The notes: generated from the letters alone by a model not told the origin. DNA of 64,000 bases from JAICMB01 sp035295125 (GCA_035295125.1 DATGJP010000027.1:1-64000), one strand, 5' to 3'; positions 30,920-40,161 are shown, numbered from the stretch's first letter. Made by a program: numbers and translations.

Positions 30920-31516
30920 ATGGGCTCCGGTCCCGTTAATTATTACGACCTGCTTCAGATCCACCCCCGCGCCGAGAACGAGACCATCCATCGCGTTTAC
31001 CGGCTGCTGGCCTCCCGCTTTCACCCCGACAACCTGAAGACGGGCGATGCCGAGCGTTTTCGGAGCATTAGCGAGGCGTTCGAAGTACTGAGCGACACAC
31101 AAAAGCGCGCGGAGTACGATAAGCGACTGGAGCAGAATCGCCCGGCGGCGCTCCCGATCTTCCAGTCCAAGGAATTTACGGATGGAATCGACGCCGAGGC
31201 CAAGATTCGCGTTGGCCTCCTTTGTCTGCTCTATGCCAAGCGGCGCGCCAATCCGGACTATGCTGCGCTATCGTTCCTCGACGTGGAGCATCTGATGGAC
31301 TTCCCCCGAGAGCACCTTCATTTCGCGGTCTGGTATCTGAAGGCAAAGCGCTACATCCAGCAGGACGACCGTAGCAGCTTTATCATCACAGCGGACGGCG
31401 TCGATTTTCTGGAGACCCAGTTGCCGGGAAATGATACTCTCTACAAGATCTTCCGAGCCTCCGAGACCGGACTGATGGTTTACCCCAAGGCGCTGCTTAC
31501 CACCAAGGATCGGTAG
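30920..31516 (+). CDS. DnaJ-domain protein with an unassigned C-terminal domain
   Basis: A 198-residue protein. The J domain covers about 5-75 (NYYDLLQIHPRAENETIHRVYRLLASRFHPDNLKTGD) with an intact HPD motif, which stimulates DnaK-type ATPases. The rest (about 100-198, including LSFLDVEHLMDFPREHLHFAVWYLKAKRYIQ and DGVDFLE) looks like a winged-helix-like fold and has no zinc or CTD I/II domains of DnaJ. The start is placed at ATG 30920; the frame is open further upstream, but that part overlaps the end of rlmI. Probably a specialised co-chaperone; its client is unknown. Confidence 0.75.
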   Translation: MGSGPVNYYDLLQIHPRAENETIHRVYRLLASRFHPDNLKTGDAERFRSISEAFEVLSDTQKRAEYDKRLEQNRPAALPIFQSKEFTDGIDAEAKIRVGLLCLLYAKRRANPDYAALSFLDVEHLMDFPREHLHFAVWYLKAKRYIQQDDRSSFIITADGVDFLETQLPGNDTLYKIFRASETGLMVYPKALLTTKDR

Positions 31517-31525
31517 CAGAGAGAA

Positions 31526-31543
31526 GCGTTCAGCTTTCAGCTT
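31526..31543. repeat. Copy of the AAGCTGAAAGCTGA repeat
   Basis: On the minus strand it reads AAGCTGAAAGCTGAACGC, 17 of 18 identical to 18487-18504. It lies in the gap after the DnaJ-domain gene. Confidence 0.5.
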
Positions 31544-31604
31544 GGGTCTGACTGTTCGCGACGACCACACTGTTACAATAACGATTCCAGCACCTGGAGG
31601 CTGC

Positions 31605-32012
31605 TTGCGGCTCATTGCGCTGATCTTACGACTCTTCAGCTATTTATTTGAGTTTCTGCTGGCTGTAGTGCTGCTCATGCTCGGCATTCTCGACGCTACT
31701 TCGGGAAACACGTTGGATTTGGGAATGCTGCCCTGGACGGGGCCGCAACTGACGCACTGGCTGACCGGTCTCGGACTCATCGGCCTCGTGTGCACGGTAC
31801 TGGCGGTCGCGGGATGGTTTCGGCCATTGTTCCCCCTGTGGACGCTATTCGTGGTGGTGATGGCGATTCGAGGTTATTTCATTTCACCTTACGCGTTTAC
31901 CGGCCCGAGCGGCTTCCAACAGGCCCTTTGGTTCACGGTAGCTTGTCTTCTTGGATTCATCGGCAGCCTGACGATCTTCGGCGGCCATCGTCCCGAGCCA
32001 CTGCGGCGTTAG
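31605..32012 (+). CDS. Small integral membrane protein, function unknown
   Basis: About 135 residues with four predicted membrane helices (LRLIALILRLFSYLFEFLLAVVLLML; LTHWLTGLGLIGLVCTVLAVAG; PLFPLWTLFVVVMAIRGYF; ALWFTVACLLGFIGSLTIF). The start is placed at a TTG preceded by GGAGG (31596-31600) because the earlier in-frame TTG at 31542 lies in a dispersed repeat. TACAAT at 31574-31579 could be its -10. I recognise no family. The stop overlaps the end of the convergent cupin gene by four bases. Confidence 0.6.
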   Translation: MRLIALILRLFSYLFEFLLAVVLLMLGILDATSGNTLDLGMLPWTGPQLTHWLTGLGLIGLVCTVLAVAGWFRPLFPLWTLFVVVMAIRGYFISPYAFTGPSGFQQALWFTVACLLGFIGSLTIFGGHRPEPLRR

Positions 32013-32581
32013 TTGCTATTGCCGGTCTTGGCGCCGTAACCGGCTGGGAGCACTTTGTGTGGATCCACGCGGATCACGAGGTAGACGATCTGGTCGGACG
32101 TGATCTCGCTGAACCAGTGCGGCGTGTTCGGCGGAATCACCACCACATCGCCGGGACCGATTTTCCGGCTTACGCCGCCGTCCAGCGACACGCCGCCCGT
32201 GCTTGGTCCATTGAGCACTTTTACCACCTGACTCTCCGCAGGGGATTCGCGCGGATTCTCAATGGAGCCGCCGGTCACGAGCGTCGCGTTGCCCTCAATC
32301 ACGTGATACACCTCCGTGATCTGGCTATGCTCGATGGCGCCTCCCGTTTGACCGTTGGTCTTGGCCCGATGTACCACTCCCACGCCGACGTTGTACTCAT
32401 TATTGATGCTGACCACGCGAATGGCCTGGTCGCTCACCTTGGCATTCGGAGTCTTTGCCAGGGTAGCCTGAATGTCGGCGTTGGTCACATCCGTGGCGCT
32501 TCCTCGCGGCGTGTGCTGCTGCGCATAGGTGGTGCAAACCAGCAGAAGACTTATCGTAAAACCGAACGCGCATTTCTTCAT
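32009..32581 (-). CDS. Exported cupin-domain protein
   Basis: A 190-residue protein with a signal peptide (MKKCAFGFTISLLLVCTTYAQQ). The cupin barrel is at about 85-180: HSQITEVYHVIEGNATLVTGG holds the first metal motif and VVIPPNTPHWF the second. The ATG at 32581 follows a GTGAGG ribosome-binding site; an upstream GTG at 32593 overlaps the NHL gene's stop. It is probably co-transcribed with that gene (32590-33567). Substrate unknown. Confidence 0.75.
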   Translation of the reverse strand: MKKCAFGFTISLLLVCTTYAQQHTPRGSATDVTNADIQATLAKTPNAKVSDQAIRVVSINNEYNVGVGVVHRAKTNGQTGGAIEHSQITEVYHVIEGNATLVTGGSIENPRESPAESQVVKVLNGPSTGGVSLDGGVSRKIGPGDVVVIPPNTPHWFSEITSDQIVYLVIRVDPHKVLPAGYGAKTGNSN

Positions 32582-32589
32582 CGCAATCC

Positions 32590-33567
32590 TCACTTAACGT
32601 ATTTTTTGATGTCCTTCAAAGCTACTTCGGCACCGTAAACGTTGCCCGCGGAATCTACCGCGACGCCCTCAGCCGCGCTTGTGGCTCCCGTGCCCACCGG
32701 ATCGGGAATATACGCCGTCACCTTGCCGTCCTTAGCGCTTCCAATCCGGATCCCGCGCTTGTAGCCGTACGGATTGTACCCGTAGCCCTGCTTGTCCGTC
32801 GATTCCGAATCCGCCACGTACAGCATGTCGTTCTTGTCGATGAAGAGCCCGCTGGGACGTCCAAACTGTGTCCACTGGTCCAGGAACTTGCCATCCTGGT
32901 CGAAGATCTCGATGCGGTTATTGGCGCGGTCGCCCACGAAAAGCCGGCCTTTCGAATCGAACGCCAGCGCATGGGGAGTGTCGAAGTCGCCCGGCTCGGT
33001 TCCCTTCTTGCCCCAGGTCTTAATGAACTTCCCGTTCTTGTCGAACTTTACGATTCGGGCATTGGTGTTCCTGCCGTGGCCATCGGCGACGAAGATATCT
33101 CCGTTTGGAGCGACAATTACGTCGGACGGCTCATTGAACGTGTCAGGGCCGTCGCCTGCTACTCCCGCCTTGCCGAGCGTCATGAGCACTTTGCCTTCGG
33201 GGCTGAATTTGAAGATCTGCTGTCCCTTACCTTCGCGGCCCTGTCCGTCGGTCACCCAGACGTTGTCGTCCTTGTCGACATAAATTCCGTGGGGGAACAC
33301 GAACATGCCCTCGCCGAAACTCGTCAGGAGTTTGCCCGAGGCATCGTACTTATGGATGGGCGCGACGTTGCTTCCCGCGCAAGTGTTGGCTCCGCAACGC
33401 TCGGCAACCCAGATGCTTTTGCCATCGGTATCGATGTCCACTGCGCTCGACGATCCGAACTGCCGGTCCGGGAGCTTCGCCCAGTTCTCAATCGTGCGAT
33501 AAGGATTTGGCGGATCCGCGGCGAGCGCCGCCGTCATCGTCAGAATGACCGCAAAGATGAGTCGCAT
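32590..33567 (-). CDS. Exported NHL-repeat six-bladed beta-propeller protein
   Basis: A 325-residue protein with a signal peptide ending in ALAAD. NHL-type blades recur: FPHGIYVDKDDNVWVTDGQG, EPSDVIVAPNGDIFVADGHG, TPHALAFDSKGRLFVGDRANNRIEIFDQDG, RPSGLFIDKNDMLYVADS and AAEGVAVDSAGNVYGAE. Similar proteins are annotated as peptidylglycine alpha-amidating-lyase-like; no catalytic assignment is justified here. It is first in a likely two-gene unit with the cupin gene downstream, and diverges from the alpha/beta hydrolase. Confidence 0.78.
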   Translation of the reverse strand: MRLIFAVILTMTAALAADPPNPYRTIENWAKLPDRQFGSSSAVDIDTDGKSIWVAERCGANTCAGSNVAPIHKYDASGKLLTSFGEGMFVFPHGIYVDKDDNVWVTDGQGREGKGQQIFKFSPEGKVLMTLGKAGVAGDGPDTFNEPSDVIVAPNGDIFVADGHGRNTNARIVKFDKNGKFIKTWGKKGTEPGDFDTPHALAFDSKGRLFVGDRANNRIEIFDQDGKFLDQWTQFGRPSGLFIDKNDMLYVADSESTDKQGYGYNPYGYKRGIRIGSAKDGKVTAYIPDPVGTGATSAAEGVAVDSAGNVYGAEVALKDIKKYVK

Positions 33568-33584
33568 TCACAGCCTCCCAGGGT

Positions 33585-33599
33585 ACGCAAAACTTGCGT
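33585..33599. promoter_or_regulatory. Palindrome ACGCAA-AAC-TTGCGT, candidate operator
   Basis: A perfect six-base dyad in the divergent gap, 18 bases upstream of the NHL-gene start and about 93 bases before the hydrolase start. No known consensus is recognised. Confidence 0.35.
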
Positions 33600-33691
33600 G
33601 CATGATATTACACCACAGTGCGGCGGCGCGCTGTCAAAAAATCTTGCGGCATGCGGCGCAGGTCCGTATGATAGGCAGGAGGTCGGCACAC

Positions 33692-34678
33692 ATGACACGT
33701 TCCAGCGGATGGAAGATTCTCGCAATCGCGGCGGCCCTCGCCGGCTTACTTGCTGCACAGGAGCCCCAGGTTCACGCGCCATCTGATGTCCCGGCGGGCA
33801 GCATCACGTACGAGGATGTCCCTTATCCCTATCCCGTATTATTCCTGCCGCTCACCATGTACGGGCAGGATGTGCGTATGGCCTACATGGACGTGCCGGC
33901 AGAGAGCCAGCCGAATGGACGCACTGTGATCCTGTTTCACGGCATGAACTTCGGCGGCTTCTACTTCGGCGGCCCGATTGACGTGCTGCGCAAGGAGGGC
34001 TTTCGCGTCGTGGTGCCCGACCAGATCGGTTTCGGGCGCTCCTCGAAGCCGATCATCCCCTACAATTTCCACGACATGGCTGCCAACAGCCGCAAGCTCC
34101 TCCAGACGCTCGGAGTCTCGAAAGTGACGGTGATCGGGCACTCGATGGGAGGCATGCTGGCGGCCCGTTTCGCGGCTTCTTATCCCGACATCACCGACAG
34201 GCTTGTGATCTACAACCCGATCGGCCTGACCGATCCCCGGTTCCAGCGCCCCTGGAGAACGGCGGACGAGGCGTACAAGGCGACCATGTCGGCGAGCCAC
34301 GACCAGATCTATCAGGGGTTCTATAACAATATCCGCCGCTATTTCCCGCCCGGCACCTGGAAACCCGAGTACGAGAAATATGTGCGAATTCTCTACGCGC
34401 CGACGCTGAGTGGAGACTGGCCGCGTCTCGCGATGGTGCGTTCGATATACCAGCAGATTACTTATCTCGACCCCGTCTACTACGACTGGGCCCACATCAA
34501 ATGCAAATCGCTCGTGCTGGGCGGAGATAAGGATGGGCCTGATTTTCCCGAACTGGCGAAGCATATTGCCGACACCATTCCGAACGGCGAACTGGTGTTG
34601 CTGCCGGGCCTCGGTCATGTTCCACATCTGCAGGCACCCGATGTTTTTTACGCCGCGCTCCTGAAGTTCGTGAAGTAG
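33692..34678 (+). CDS. Secreted alpha/beta-hydrolase
   Basis: A 328-residue protein starting at ATG 33692 with AGGAGG at 33677-33682 and a signal peptide (TRSSGWKILAIAAALAGLLAAQ). The alpha/beta-hydrolase core has the oxyanion segment VILFHGMNFGG, the nucleophile elbow GHSMGGM (Ser), an acid in GGDKDGPDFPE and the C-terminal histidine in LLPGLGHVPH. The catalytic triad therefore appears complete. Esterase, lipase and haloalkane-dehalogenase-like activities all use this fold; the substrate is not evident. The beta-barrel protein gene follows 39 bases after the stop. Confidence 0.85.
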   Translation: MTRSSGWKILAIAAALAGLLAAQEPQVHAPSDVPAGSITYEDVPYPYPVLFLPLTMYGQDVRMAYMDVPAESQPNGRTVILFHGMNFGGFYFGGPIDVLRKEGFRVVVPDQIGFGRSSKPIIPYNFHDMAANSRKLLQTLGVSKVTVIGHSMGGMLAARFAASYPDITDRLVIYNPIGLTDPRFQRPWRTADEAYKATMSASHDQIYQGFYNNIRRYFPPGTWKPEYEKYVRILYAPTLSGDWPRLAMVRSIYQQITYLDPVYYDWAHIKCKSLVLGGDKDGPDFPELAKHIADTIPNGELVLLPGLGHVPHLQAPDVFYAALLKFVK

Positions 34679-34717
34679 CTGCTGGATTGGTTACAATTCG
34701 AACCAGGCAGTACCCAG

Positions 34718-35353
34718 ATGGTGCAGTACAGGTTTCCGGTAGTAGTTCTTCTCGCTTTTGGTTTCAAGCTCCTTTGCGCAGCCGATTGGCAGATTACCGG
34801 CGCGGCCGGCTTCGGCATGTATCATCCTCTGTCGATTCAAGGTTCCGCGGGCACCGCGCAAGCCGGCATCGGACCCCGTTACGCGCTGAGCGTCCTGGGA
34901 GGCCGTCAGTTCGGCCAGCACTGGGCTGTTGAAGGCGGCTGGGGTTTTCAGGACGGCGACTTCGAAATATCCTCCGGCGGCACGAAAACCGCGTTTGACG
35001 CCAACGCCCACTCTTTTCACGGCGACCTCGTGTGGTATGCGCGGAAGCGCGAGGCGTCGTGGCGTCCTTATTTCGTGGGCGGCGCGGGTGTGAAGCTTTA
35101 CCACGGGATTGAAGAGGTGCGTCCCCGTCCACTGGCGCAGTTCGGAGCTTTCCAGGATGGAGTCGATGCACGCCCCATGGTGACGTTCGGAGGTGGACTA
35201 GAGAAGGGAATTGGGGCGCATTGGGCACTCCGACTCGATTTGCGGGATCAGGCGACCCCCTTCCCCAACTCCGTCATTGTGCCCGCTCCCGGCAACACCA
35301 TTAATGGCTGGCTCAACGATTTTGTAGTGACTTTTGGCATAACATTGCGTTAA
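34718..35353 (+). CDS. Outer-membrane beta-barrel protein
   Basis: A 211-residue protein with a signal peptide ending LLCAAD and then alternating amphipathic strands, Gly/aromatic-rich (AAGFGMYHPLS, GPRYALSVLGGRQF, WAVEGGWGFQDGDF, SFHGDLVWYA, WRPYFVGGAGVKLYHG, PMVTFGGGLEKGIG, WALRLDLRDQ) and a C-terminal strand FVVTFGITLR. This is the pattern of an eight-strand OmpA/OmpX-like barrel. TACAAT at 34692-34697 may be its -10. No peptidoglycan-binding domain is attached. Function unknown. Confidence 0.72.
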   Translation: MVQYRFPVVVLLAFGFKLLCAADWQITGAAGFGMYHPLSIQGSAGTAQAGIGPRYALSVLGGRQFGQHWAVEGGWGFQDGDFEISSGGTKTAFDANAHSFHGDLVWYARKREASWRPYFVGGAGVKLYHGIEEVRPRPLAQFGAFQDGVDARPMVTFGGGLEKGIGAHWALRLDLRDQATPFPNSVIVPAPGNTINGWLNDFVVTFGITLR

Positions 35354-35368
35354 TCAACGCGTGCTAGG

Positions 35369-36451
35369 ATGAGCCTTCGGCTAAATCCAATGAGCAGGTT
35401 TCTATTCGTGTGCCTCGCGGTAATTTCCGCGGCCGGCTTGCATGCCGGGGACAAGGTTGTTGGTGGGCCGTATGTCGTAAACGTGACCCGGTCGTCGGCG
35501 ACCGTCATGCGTGTTGTTGAGAAAGGCGAGGTCACCGTGGGAACCGATCCGGCGAAAGCGGATAAAAGTGCCCCTGTGCTGCAGGTCGAGAAGACGTCGT
35601 TCACCGGCCTCAAAGCCGGCACGATTTACTACTACAAGACGCCCGATGGAGGTTCCGGCTCATTTAGAACCGCGCCTGCGGGAGCCGCCAAATTCGAGTT
35701 TCTTGTTTACGGCGACACCCGCACCCGCCACGATGTGCACCGGCGCGTGATGGCGGCCATCAAGGAACACAGCACGCCGGAGTTTGCCATCCACACGGGG
35801 GACCTGGTCGAGAACGGCGCCGATTCCGCGCAGTGGCCGATCTTCTTCGATATCGAGAACGATCTCCTGCACAAGGCGGCGTTCTTCCCGGCGCTCGGAA
35901 ACCACGAACGAAACAATCGCCAATTCTATGAGTTTTTCGATGTGGGCCAGCCCTATTATTCTTTCGATTGGGGCACGTGTCACTTCATCATCCTGAATAG
36001 CGACATCGGGAACGCCGCTGTGGGTGAGGCCGCCAAAGAGGCTTTCTGGCATGAAGAGACGGCCTGGCTCGAGCAGGACCTGGAAAAGAGCCAGAAGGCC
36101 GACATGCGTTTCGTAGCCGCGCATCATCCGCCTTTCACCGCGGTTTCACGGCGTCAGGGTGACAATCCCCAGATGACGGCGTTGGTGCCGCTGTTCGAGA
36201 AATACCATGTCACCGCGGGGTTTTTCGGGCACGACCATAATTACCAGCACTACCTTAAGGACGGCATTCATTACTTCATAACGGGCGGCGGAGGCGCACC
36301 GTTGTACGACGTCGATAAGCCTCCGATGGGGATTACCAAGAAGGTCGCAAGCACCGAGCATTTTGTGGTGATCGATGTGGATGGCAAGACGGCACATGTG
36401 CGGGCTATCGCGACCGACGGAAAGCTGCTTGACGAAGCCGAATTGAAGTGA
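35369..36451 (+). CDS. Secreted metallophosphoesterase, purple-acid-phosphatase-like
   Basis: A 360-residue protein with a signal peptide (SRFLFVCLAVISAAGLHAG; start at 35369 or at the ATG 35390). A fibronectin-III-like N-terminal domain (about 25-105, ending GTIYYYKTPDGGSGSFRTAP) precedes the calcineurin-type phosphatase domain with YGDTRTRHD, HTGDLVENG, LGNHE, AAHHPP and GFFGHDHNYQ, covering the five metal-binding motifs. The layout resembles purple acid phosphatases, hydrolysing phosphate esters outside the cytoplasm. It follows the beta-barrel gene closely. Confidence 0.85.
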   Translation: MSLRLNPMSRFLFVCLAVISAAGLHAGDKVVGGPYVVNVTRSSATVMRVVEKGEVTVGTDPAKADKSAPVLQVEKTSFTGLKAGTIYYYKTPDGGSGSFRTAPAGAAKFEFLVYGDTRTRHDVHRRVMAAIKEHSTPEFAIHTGDLVENGADSAQWPIFFDIENDLLHKAAFFPALGNHERNNRQFYEFFDVGQPYYSFDWGTCHFIILNSDIGNAAVGEAAKEAFWHEETAWLEQDLEKSQKADMRFVAAHHPPFTAVSRRQGDNPQMTALVPLFEKYHVTAGFFGHDHNYQHYLKDGIHYFITGGGGAPLYDVDKPPMGITKKVASTEHFVVIDVDGKTAHVRAIATDGKLLDEAELK

Positions 36452-36521
36452 GGGGGCTGTGAACGAGCCACCCTTCAACTCAAGCCAAAACTGATACGTT
36501 GATTTCAGAGCCTTAGCATTC

Positions 36522-37874
36522 ATGCGTTTCTCGCACGCCTGGTTGTTCCTTGTTTCCTTTGTCACCCTCTGCGGATGCGGGACTTCCTTCTCAGGTCAAC
36601 AGGTTCCCGCGCACTGGAGCACGGGCTTCTGGTTTTGGGATGGAAGTGAGTTCACCGGGCAATGGAATCACGAACCCTTAGATGTCGTGTACGTGCAGAC
36701 CGGAACCATTTCTCATGAGATGAACCGGTGGAATGTTTATGGCCAATTGCCCGGGAAATTGCCGCCGGCGCGAGAGTATTGGGCGGTTTTCCGATACGAG
36801 CACCAGGGCGTGCCGGACGTACAGACTGCGAAGATGGTGGCGGACAAGGTCCTCGAGATCCAAGATAACGGGGTCATGCGGCATCTCAGAATCGCCGGCG
36901 TGCAACTCGACATCGACAGTCCAACCGGCGCGCTGAATCAATACGCGAGCTATATCCGGGAGCTACGCAAGGAACTCCCGGAGCGACTTCCCCTCTCGGT
37001 CACTGCATTGCTGGATTGGTTTCGCGATGGCACCGATGTGGCTGCCGTGATCAAAGAGGTGGATGAGTTCGTTCCGCAGTTTTATGACGTCGAAAGTGGC
37101 GGTGCGGCAATCGCGGCAAAGATCGATGCGGGACAGTGGGGTCCAGCGTTCAACCGGTTTGGCAAGAGATTTCGGGTTGGCGTCTCGAGTTTCGGGCGGG
37201 CGCGGATGGTGCCGCGCGAGCCGAATCCGGAAACCGGACGGCGAGCGGCGATGGCGTTTTATAACGACCTTGCGCCAATCGATCTCGCCACCAATCCTGC
37301 TTTTCAACTGCAAGCGTCGCGCAACCAGGCGAATGAACTTGTGTTGGATTATCGCGCTGTCCGGAAAGTCCATGTCGGCTACAACCAGTTCGATGTTGGG
37401 GATGCGGTGGAGTTTGTTATGGCGACGCCGGAAATGGTTCGGAGCGCGGTCGCAAGCGTTCGAAAAATGGGTGGGCAAGCGGCCGGAGTCGTATTCTTCC
37501 GCTGGCCGAGTTCGAACGAGGCTCTGGCCTTGGATCCGCGAGAAGTGCTCGCCGCGGCCGGCGTCAAGACCACTTTCAGTGAAGCTCAGAATCGCATCGA
37601 GGTGATTGACGGCCAATGCTCTGCCGTTGCATGCGTGGACGTGTTCCTGAACGTCGCGCGGCCTTTCGCGGCGCAACCGACTCGCTATGACATTCGCAGT
37701 TCTACCGAATTGGAATACTTTCTGCCACAGGAGAACATGCCGATCCGCATGACGGGCTCGTCTCGGCTGGAATTGGCGCTTCCGGCATATGCCGGCCGGC
37801 AGCGGCTGTACCTGGGGCGTGCCGTCTCGCTTCGCCACTCCGACTTCGCGGTGGAGGAGGAGCAATCGAAATGA
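36522..37874 (+). CDS. DUF3142-type lipoprotein
   Basis: A 450-residue protein. The lipobox LCGC at about 16-19 (FVTLCGCGTS) marks it as a lipoprotein. The core WSTGFWFWDG, VDVVYVQTG-like segment, GVQLDIDSPTGALNQYASYIRELRKELP and LSVTALLDWF is a TIM-barrel-like DUF3142 domain with an acid-rich centre reminiscent of glycoside hydrolases (DxD in QLDID). The C-terminal about 100 residues form a beta-rich domain. Its stop overlaps the ATG of the next gene (ATGA), so the two products probably act together at the envelope. Confidence 0.7.
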   Translation: MRFSHAWLFLVSFVTLCGCGTSFSGQQVPAHWSTGFWFWDGSEFTGQWNHEPLDVVYVQTGTISHEMNRWNVYGQLPGKLPPAREYWAVFRYEHQGVPDVQTAKMVADKVLEIQDNGVMRHLRIAGVQLDIDSPTGALNQYASYIRELRKELPERLPLSVTALLDWFRDGTDVAAVIKEVDEFVPQFYDVESGGAAIAAKIDAGQWGPAFNRFGKRFRVGVSSFGRARMVPREPNPETGRRAAMAFYNDLAPIDLATNPAFQLQASRNQANELVLDYRAVRKVHVGYNQFDVGDAVEFVMATPEMVRSAVASVRKMGGQAAGVVFFRWPSSNEALALDPREVLAAAGVKTTFSEAQNRIEVIDGQCSAVACVDVFLNVARPFAAQPTRYDIRSSTELEYFLPQENMPIRMTGSSRLELALPAYAGRQRLYLGRAVSLRHSDFAVEEEQSK

Positions 37875-39712
37875 ACGGCGTGGTCCGGAGAATCGGCGGC
37901 GTGCTGCTCTTCGGTTTTGCATTCGTTTGGTCCTGTCCGTGGGATTCTTCGCTGCGCGAGTTTCTCAGCGCGCGTTTCTGGCTCCCGTTTGCGAAAAACG
38001 GCGCGAATTTCGAGCGAACTCACGTCAGGCGGATCTCGGCTCCGTTTGCGGGAATGATGAACGCTGAGGGCGACCGTCCCCTGGCGAAACTACGTGCAGC
38101 TTATCGGCAAATCTCGCAACCCCAGAGCGGTCCGTTCGCAGAGGCCGGCCTCCGGGAGGCTGTCGCGGCAGCCCGCAGTGACGCTTCATTGACTCAGCGG
38201 GAAAAGGAAGAAGTGGATTTGATCGACGCCAAGATCGACATGCGAGCAGGGCAGCCGTCGGCACCTGGTCCATTGGACACTGCGTTGAAGAAGCTCGAGA
38301 CGTTTCAACGAACAGCGAAGACACCTGAGTTCCGCAGCGAAGCGGGAGGTTGGATTGCCCGCATTCACTACCTGCTGGGACAACAGACTACAGCGGGTAA
38401 GATGTATCTCGATGAGCTGAACCGGGACGTCTCCAACCTGAGCCGGGAGGCACTCCTCAACTCCTTGCGATTGACCTATGGATACGACGGAGGTCCGGAG
38501 CTTCTGGCGCACCTTGAGGAATATTTCGATACGCCGGAGCATGCTGCGTTTGCGATTCAGCTTGCCACGAATCCGCATTGGCCTGATGTGACAAAGCCGT
38601 TTATGCCCTCTCGCGAGCCGGCACGAACCTACGCAAGAATCCGGGAGCTACTGGAACAGCACCGCGACTTGTTGCGGTCGACGGCGAGGCCCAACCACCT
38701 GGCCCTGCTCGCCATGCGTACGGCTCTGCGCATGGGTGATCCCGCAGAGGCTCGGAAAATCGGCGACGCGGTGCCTGTGAAAGACGCGATCCGGACCGAG
38801 CCGGATTTCAATTGGATGCTGGGTTCCGCCGATTTCCTGTCGCGTGACTATGAGGCGGCGGAGGGTCCTCTGGTTGCGCTGTTTCGGTCGAGCCGCGCTA
38901 CGGCCAATGAGAAGGCGGCTGCAGCGTACGGATTATGCGGCGTCTACCGGAAGACCGGTAAGACGAAGGAGCAGCTCCGATACGCGTTGTGGCTACATGC
39001 GCCGGGTTCAAAGGGCAAGGAATACTTGAGCTATCCGAGTGAGATAGAGGACCTGTCTTTGTATTGGGCGGAGTCCGGCTGGGATCTGGGGCTGTTGCTC
39101 GATGTGGAGGCGCCGATCGAGGCGCTTAAGCTATTTGCGGACGAGAACCCCAACCTGCCTGAAATACGCCTGGTCAGGTATGCCTTAGCAGTTCGCCTGG
39201 CTCGTGAGAATCGCTATGTGGAGGCGGCAGAGATCTACGATGCAATCCATGCAGCGAATCGGGCCGCTCGTATGCGACGCCTGGCACAGTTGTATGGGGA
39301 GACGACTCGGACCGATCTCTCCGTCGAGCAGGTGCTGGAAGCGAAGTACAAGCTGGCGGAGTATGTCAGCTCGAATTCAGATCGGCTTTACTTCAACGAC
39401 ACTTTGTGGGGCGGCATGCAGCACTACGCGTTACAAGCCAGGAGCGAGTACCGCATGACTCGCGCTGAGCGGGACGCGCAACTAAAGAACGAACGGAAGC
39501 TTCAGGACGACCAGGAGGAGCGATGGCGCGCTTACCTGATTCTGCGCGAGGTTGTTCAGAGCGCCGGGAAGACCGAACTGGGACGTAAAGCGGCGCGGTT
39601 GGCACTCGATTGCCTGGTTAAGATCAGCGAGCGGTTCGGCCGTGAGACGGATCTGCGCAAGGCGGAGACGGAGTTGGTGAAATGGCTTCGGAATGATGGC
39701 GCTTCAGGATAG
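37871..39712 (+). CDS. Envelope-associated helical-repeat (TPR-like) protein
   Basis: A 613-residue protein translationally coupled to the DUF3142 gene. The N-terminus has a hydrophobic segment ending VWSCPWDS, a weak lipobox; it then consists almost wholly of paired helices with TPR-like spacing (for instance NKWMLGSADFLSRDYEAAEGPLVALF-like and RENRYVEAAEIYDAIHAANR segments). There is no enzymatic motif. It could be a scaffold for the DUF3142 lipoprotein. The last 20 bases overlap the GNAT gene. Confidence 0.6.
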   Translation: MNGVVRRIGGVLLFGFAFVWSCPWDSSLREFLSARFWLPFAKNGANFERTHVRRISAPFAGMMNAEGDRPLAKLRAAYRQISQPQSGPFAEAGLREAVAAARSDASLTQREKEEVDLIDAKIDMRAGQPSAPGPLDTALKKLETFQRTAKTPEFRSEAGGWIARIHYLLGQQTTAGKMYLDELNRDVSNLSREALLNSLRLTYGYDGGPELLAHLEEYFDTPEHAAFAIQLATNPHWPDVTKPFMPSREPARTYARIRELLEQHRDLLRSTARPNHLALLAMRTALRMGDPAEARKIGDAVPVKDAIRTEPDFNWMLGSADFLSRDYEAAEGPLVALFRSSRATANEKAAAAYGLCGVYRKTGKTKEQLRYALWLHAPGSKGKEYLSYPSEIEDLSLYWAESGWDLGLLLDVEAPIEALKLFADENPNLPEIRLVRYALAVRLARENRYVEAAEIYDAIHAANRAARMRRLAQLYGETTRTDLSVEQVLEAKYKLAEYVSSNSDRLYFNDTLWGGMQHYALQARSEYRMTRAERDAQLKNERKLQDDQEERWRAYLILREVVQSAGKTELGRKAARLALDCLVKISERFGRETDLRKAETELVKWLRNDGASG

Positions 39713-40121
39713 CGAACTGCGGTTGGAGTTGGCGGCTTTCGCTCCACATCCGGTACACAGAGTCCCGACATATCATTTCCGGATGGTTCACGCGATCACG
39801 GGAGAGGAACTGGGGGCGATAAACTTGCGAGTCGCTTCCACTCCGCATATCGAACGGTATGCGGGACATATCGGCTTCAGCGTCCACGAGGAGTATCGCG
39901 GGCACCATTATGCGAGCCGGTCGGTTCGGCTGCTGATGCCGTTTGCGAGTTCTCTCGGGTTGAATCCGCTTTGGATTACCTGTGATCCGGAGAATGGCGC
40001 TTCGCAGCGAAGCCTGGAGCTGGCGGGGGCGGAATTTGTCGAGATCGTAGATGTGCCGCCGGATTGCATCATTCATCAGAGCGGACATCCGCGGAAGTGC
40101 AGGTATCGGTTGGGAGCTTGA
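39693..40121 (+). CDS. GNAT-family N-acetyltransferase
   Basis: A 142-residue single-domain acetyltransferase. The acetyl-CoA motif A is GHIGFSVHEEYRGHHYASRSVRLL, with RGHHYA replacing the common Q/R-x-x-G-x-G/A. Motif B is WITCDPENGASQRSLELAGAEFVE. The RimJ/RimL-like ending HQSGHPRKCRYRL is typical of proteins that acetylate amino groups; the substrate is unknown. The ATG lies inside the end of the TPR-like gene in another frame (20-base overlap). Confidence 0.82.
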   Translation: MMALQDSELRLELAAFAPHPVHRVPTYHFRMVHAITGEELGAINLRVASTPHIERYAGHIGFSVHEEYRGHHYASRSVRLLMPFASSLGLNPLWITCDPENGASQRSLELAGAEFVEIVDVPPDCIIHQSGHPRKCRYRLGA

Positions 40122-40161
40122 AAATTGCGCTCCTATCCCTGTGCATTCCGGTTTAGTCCAA

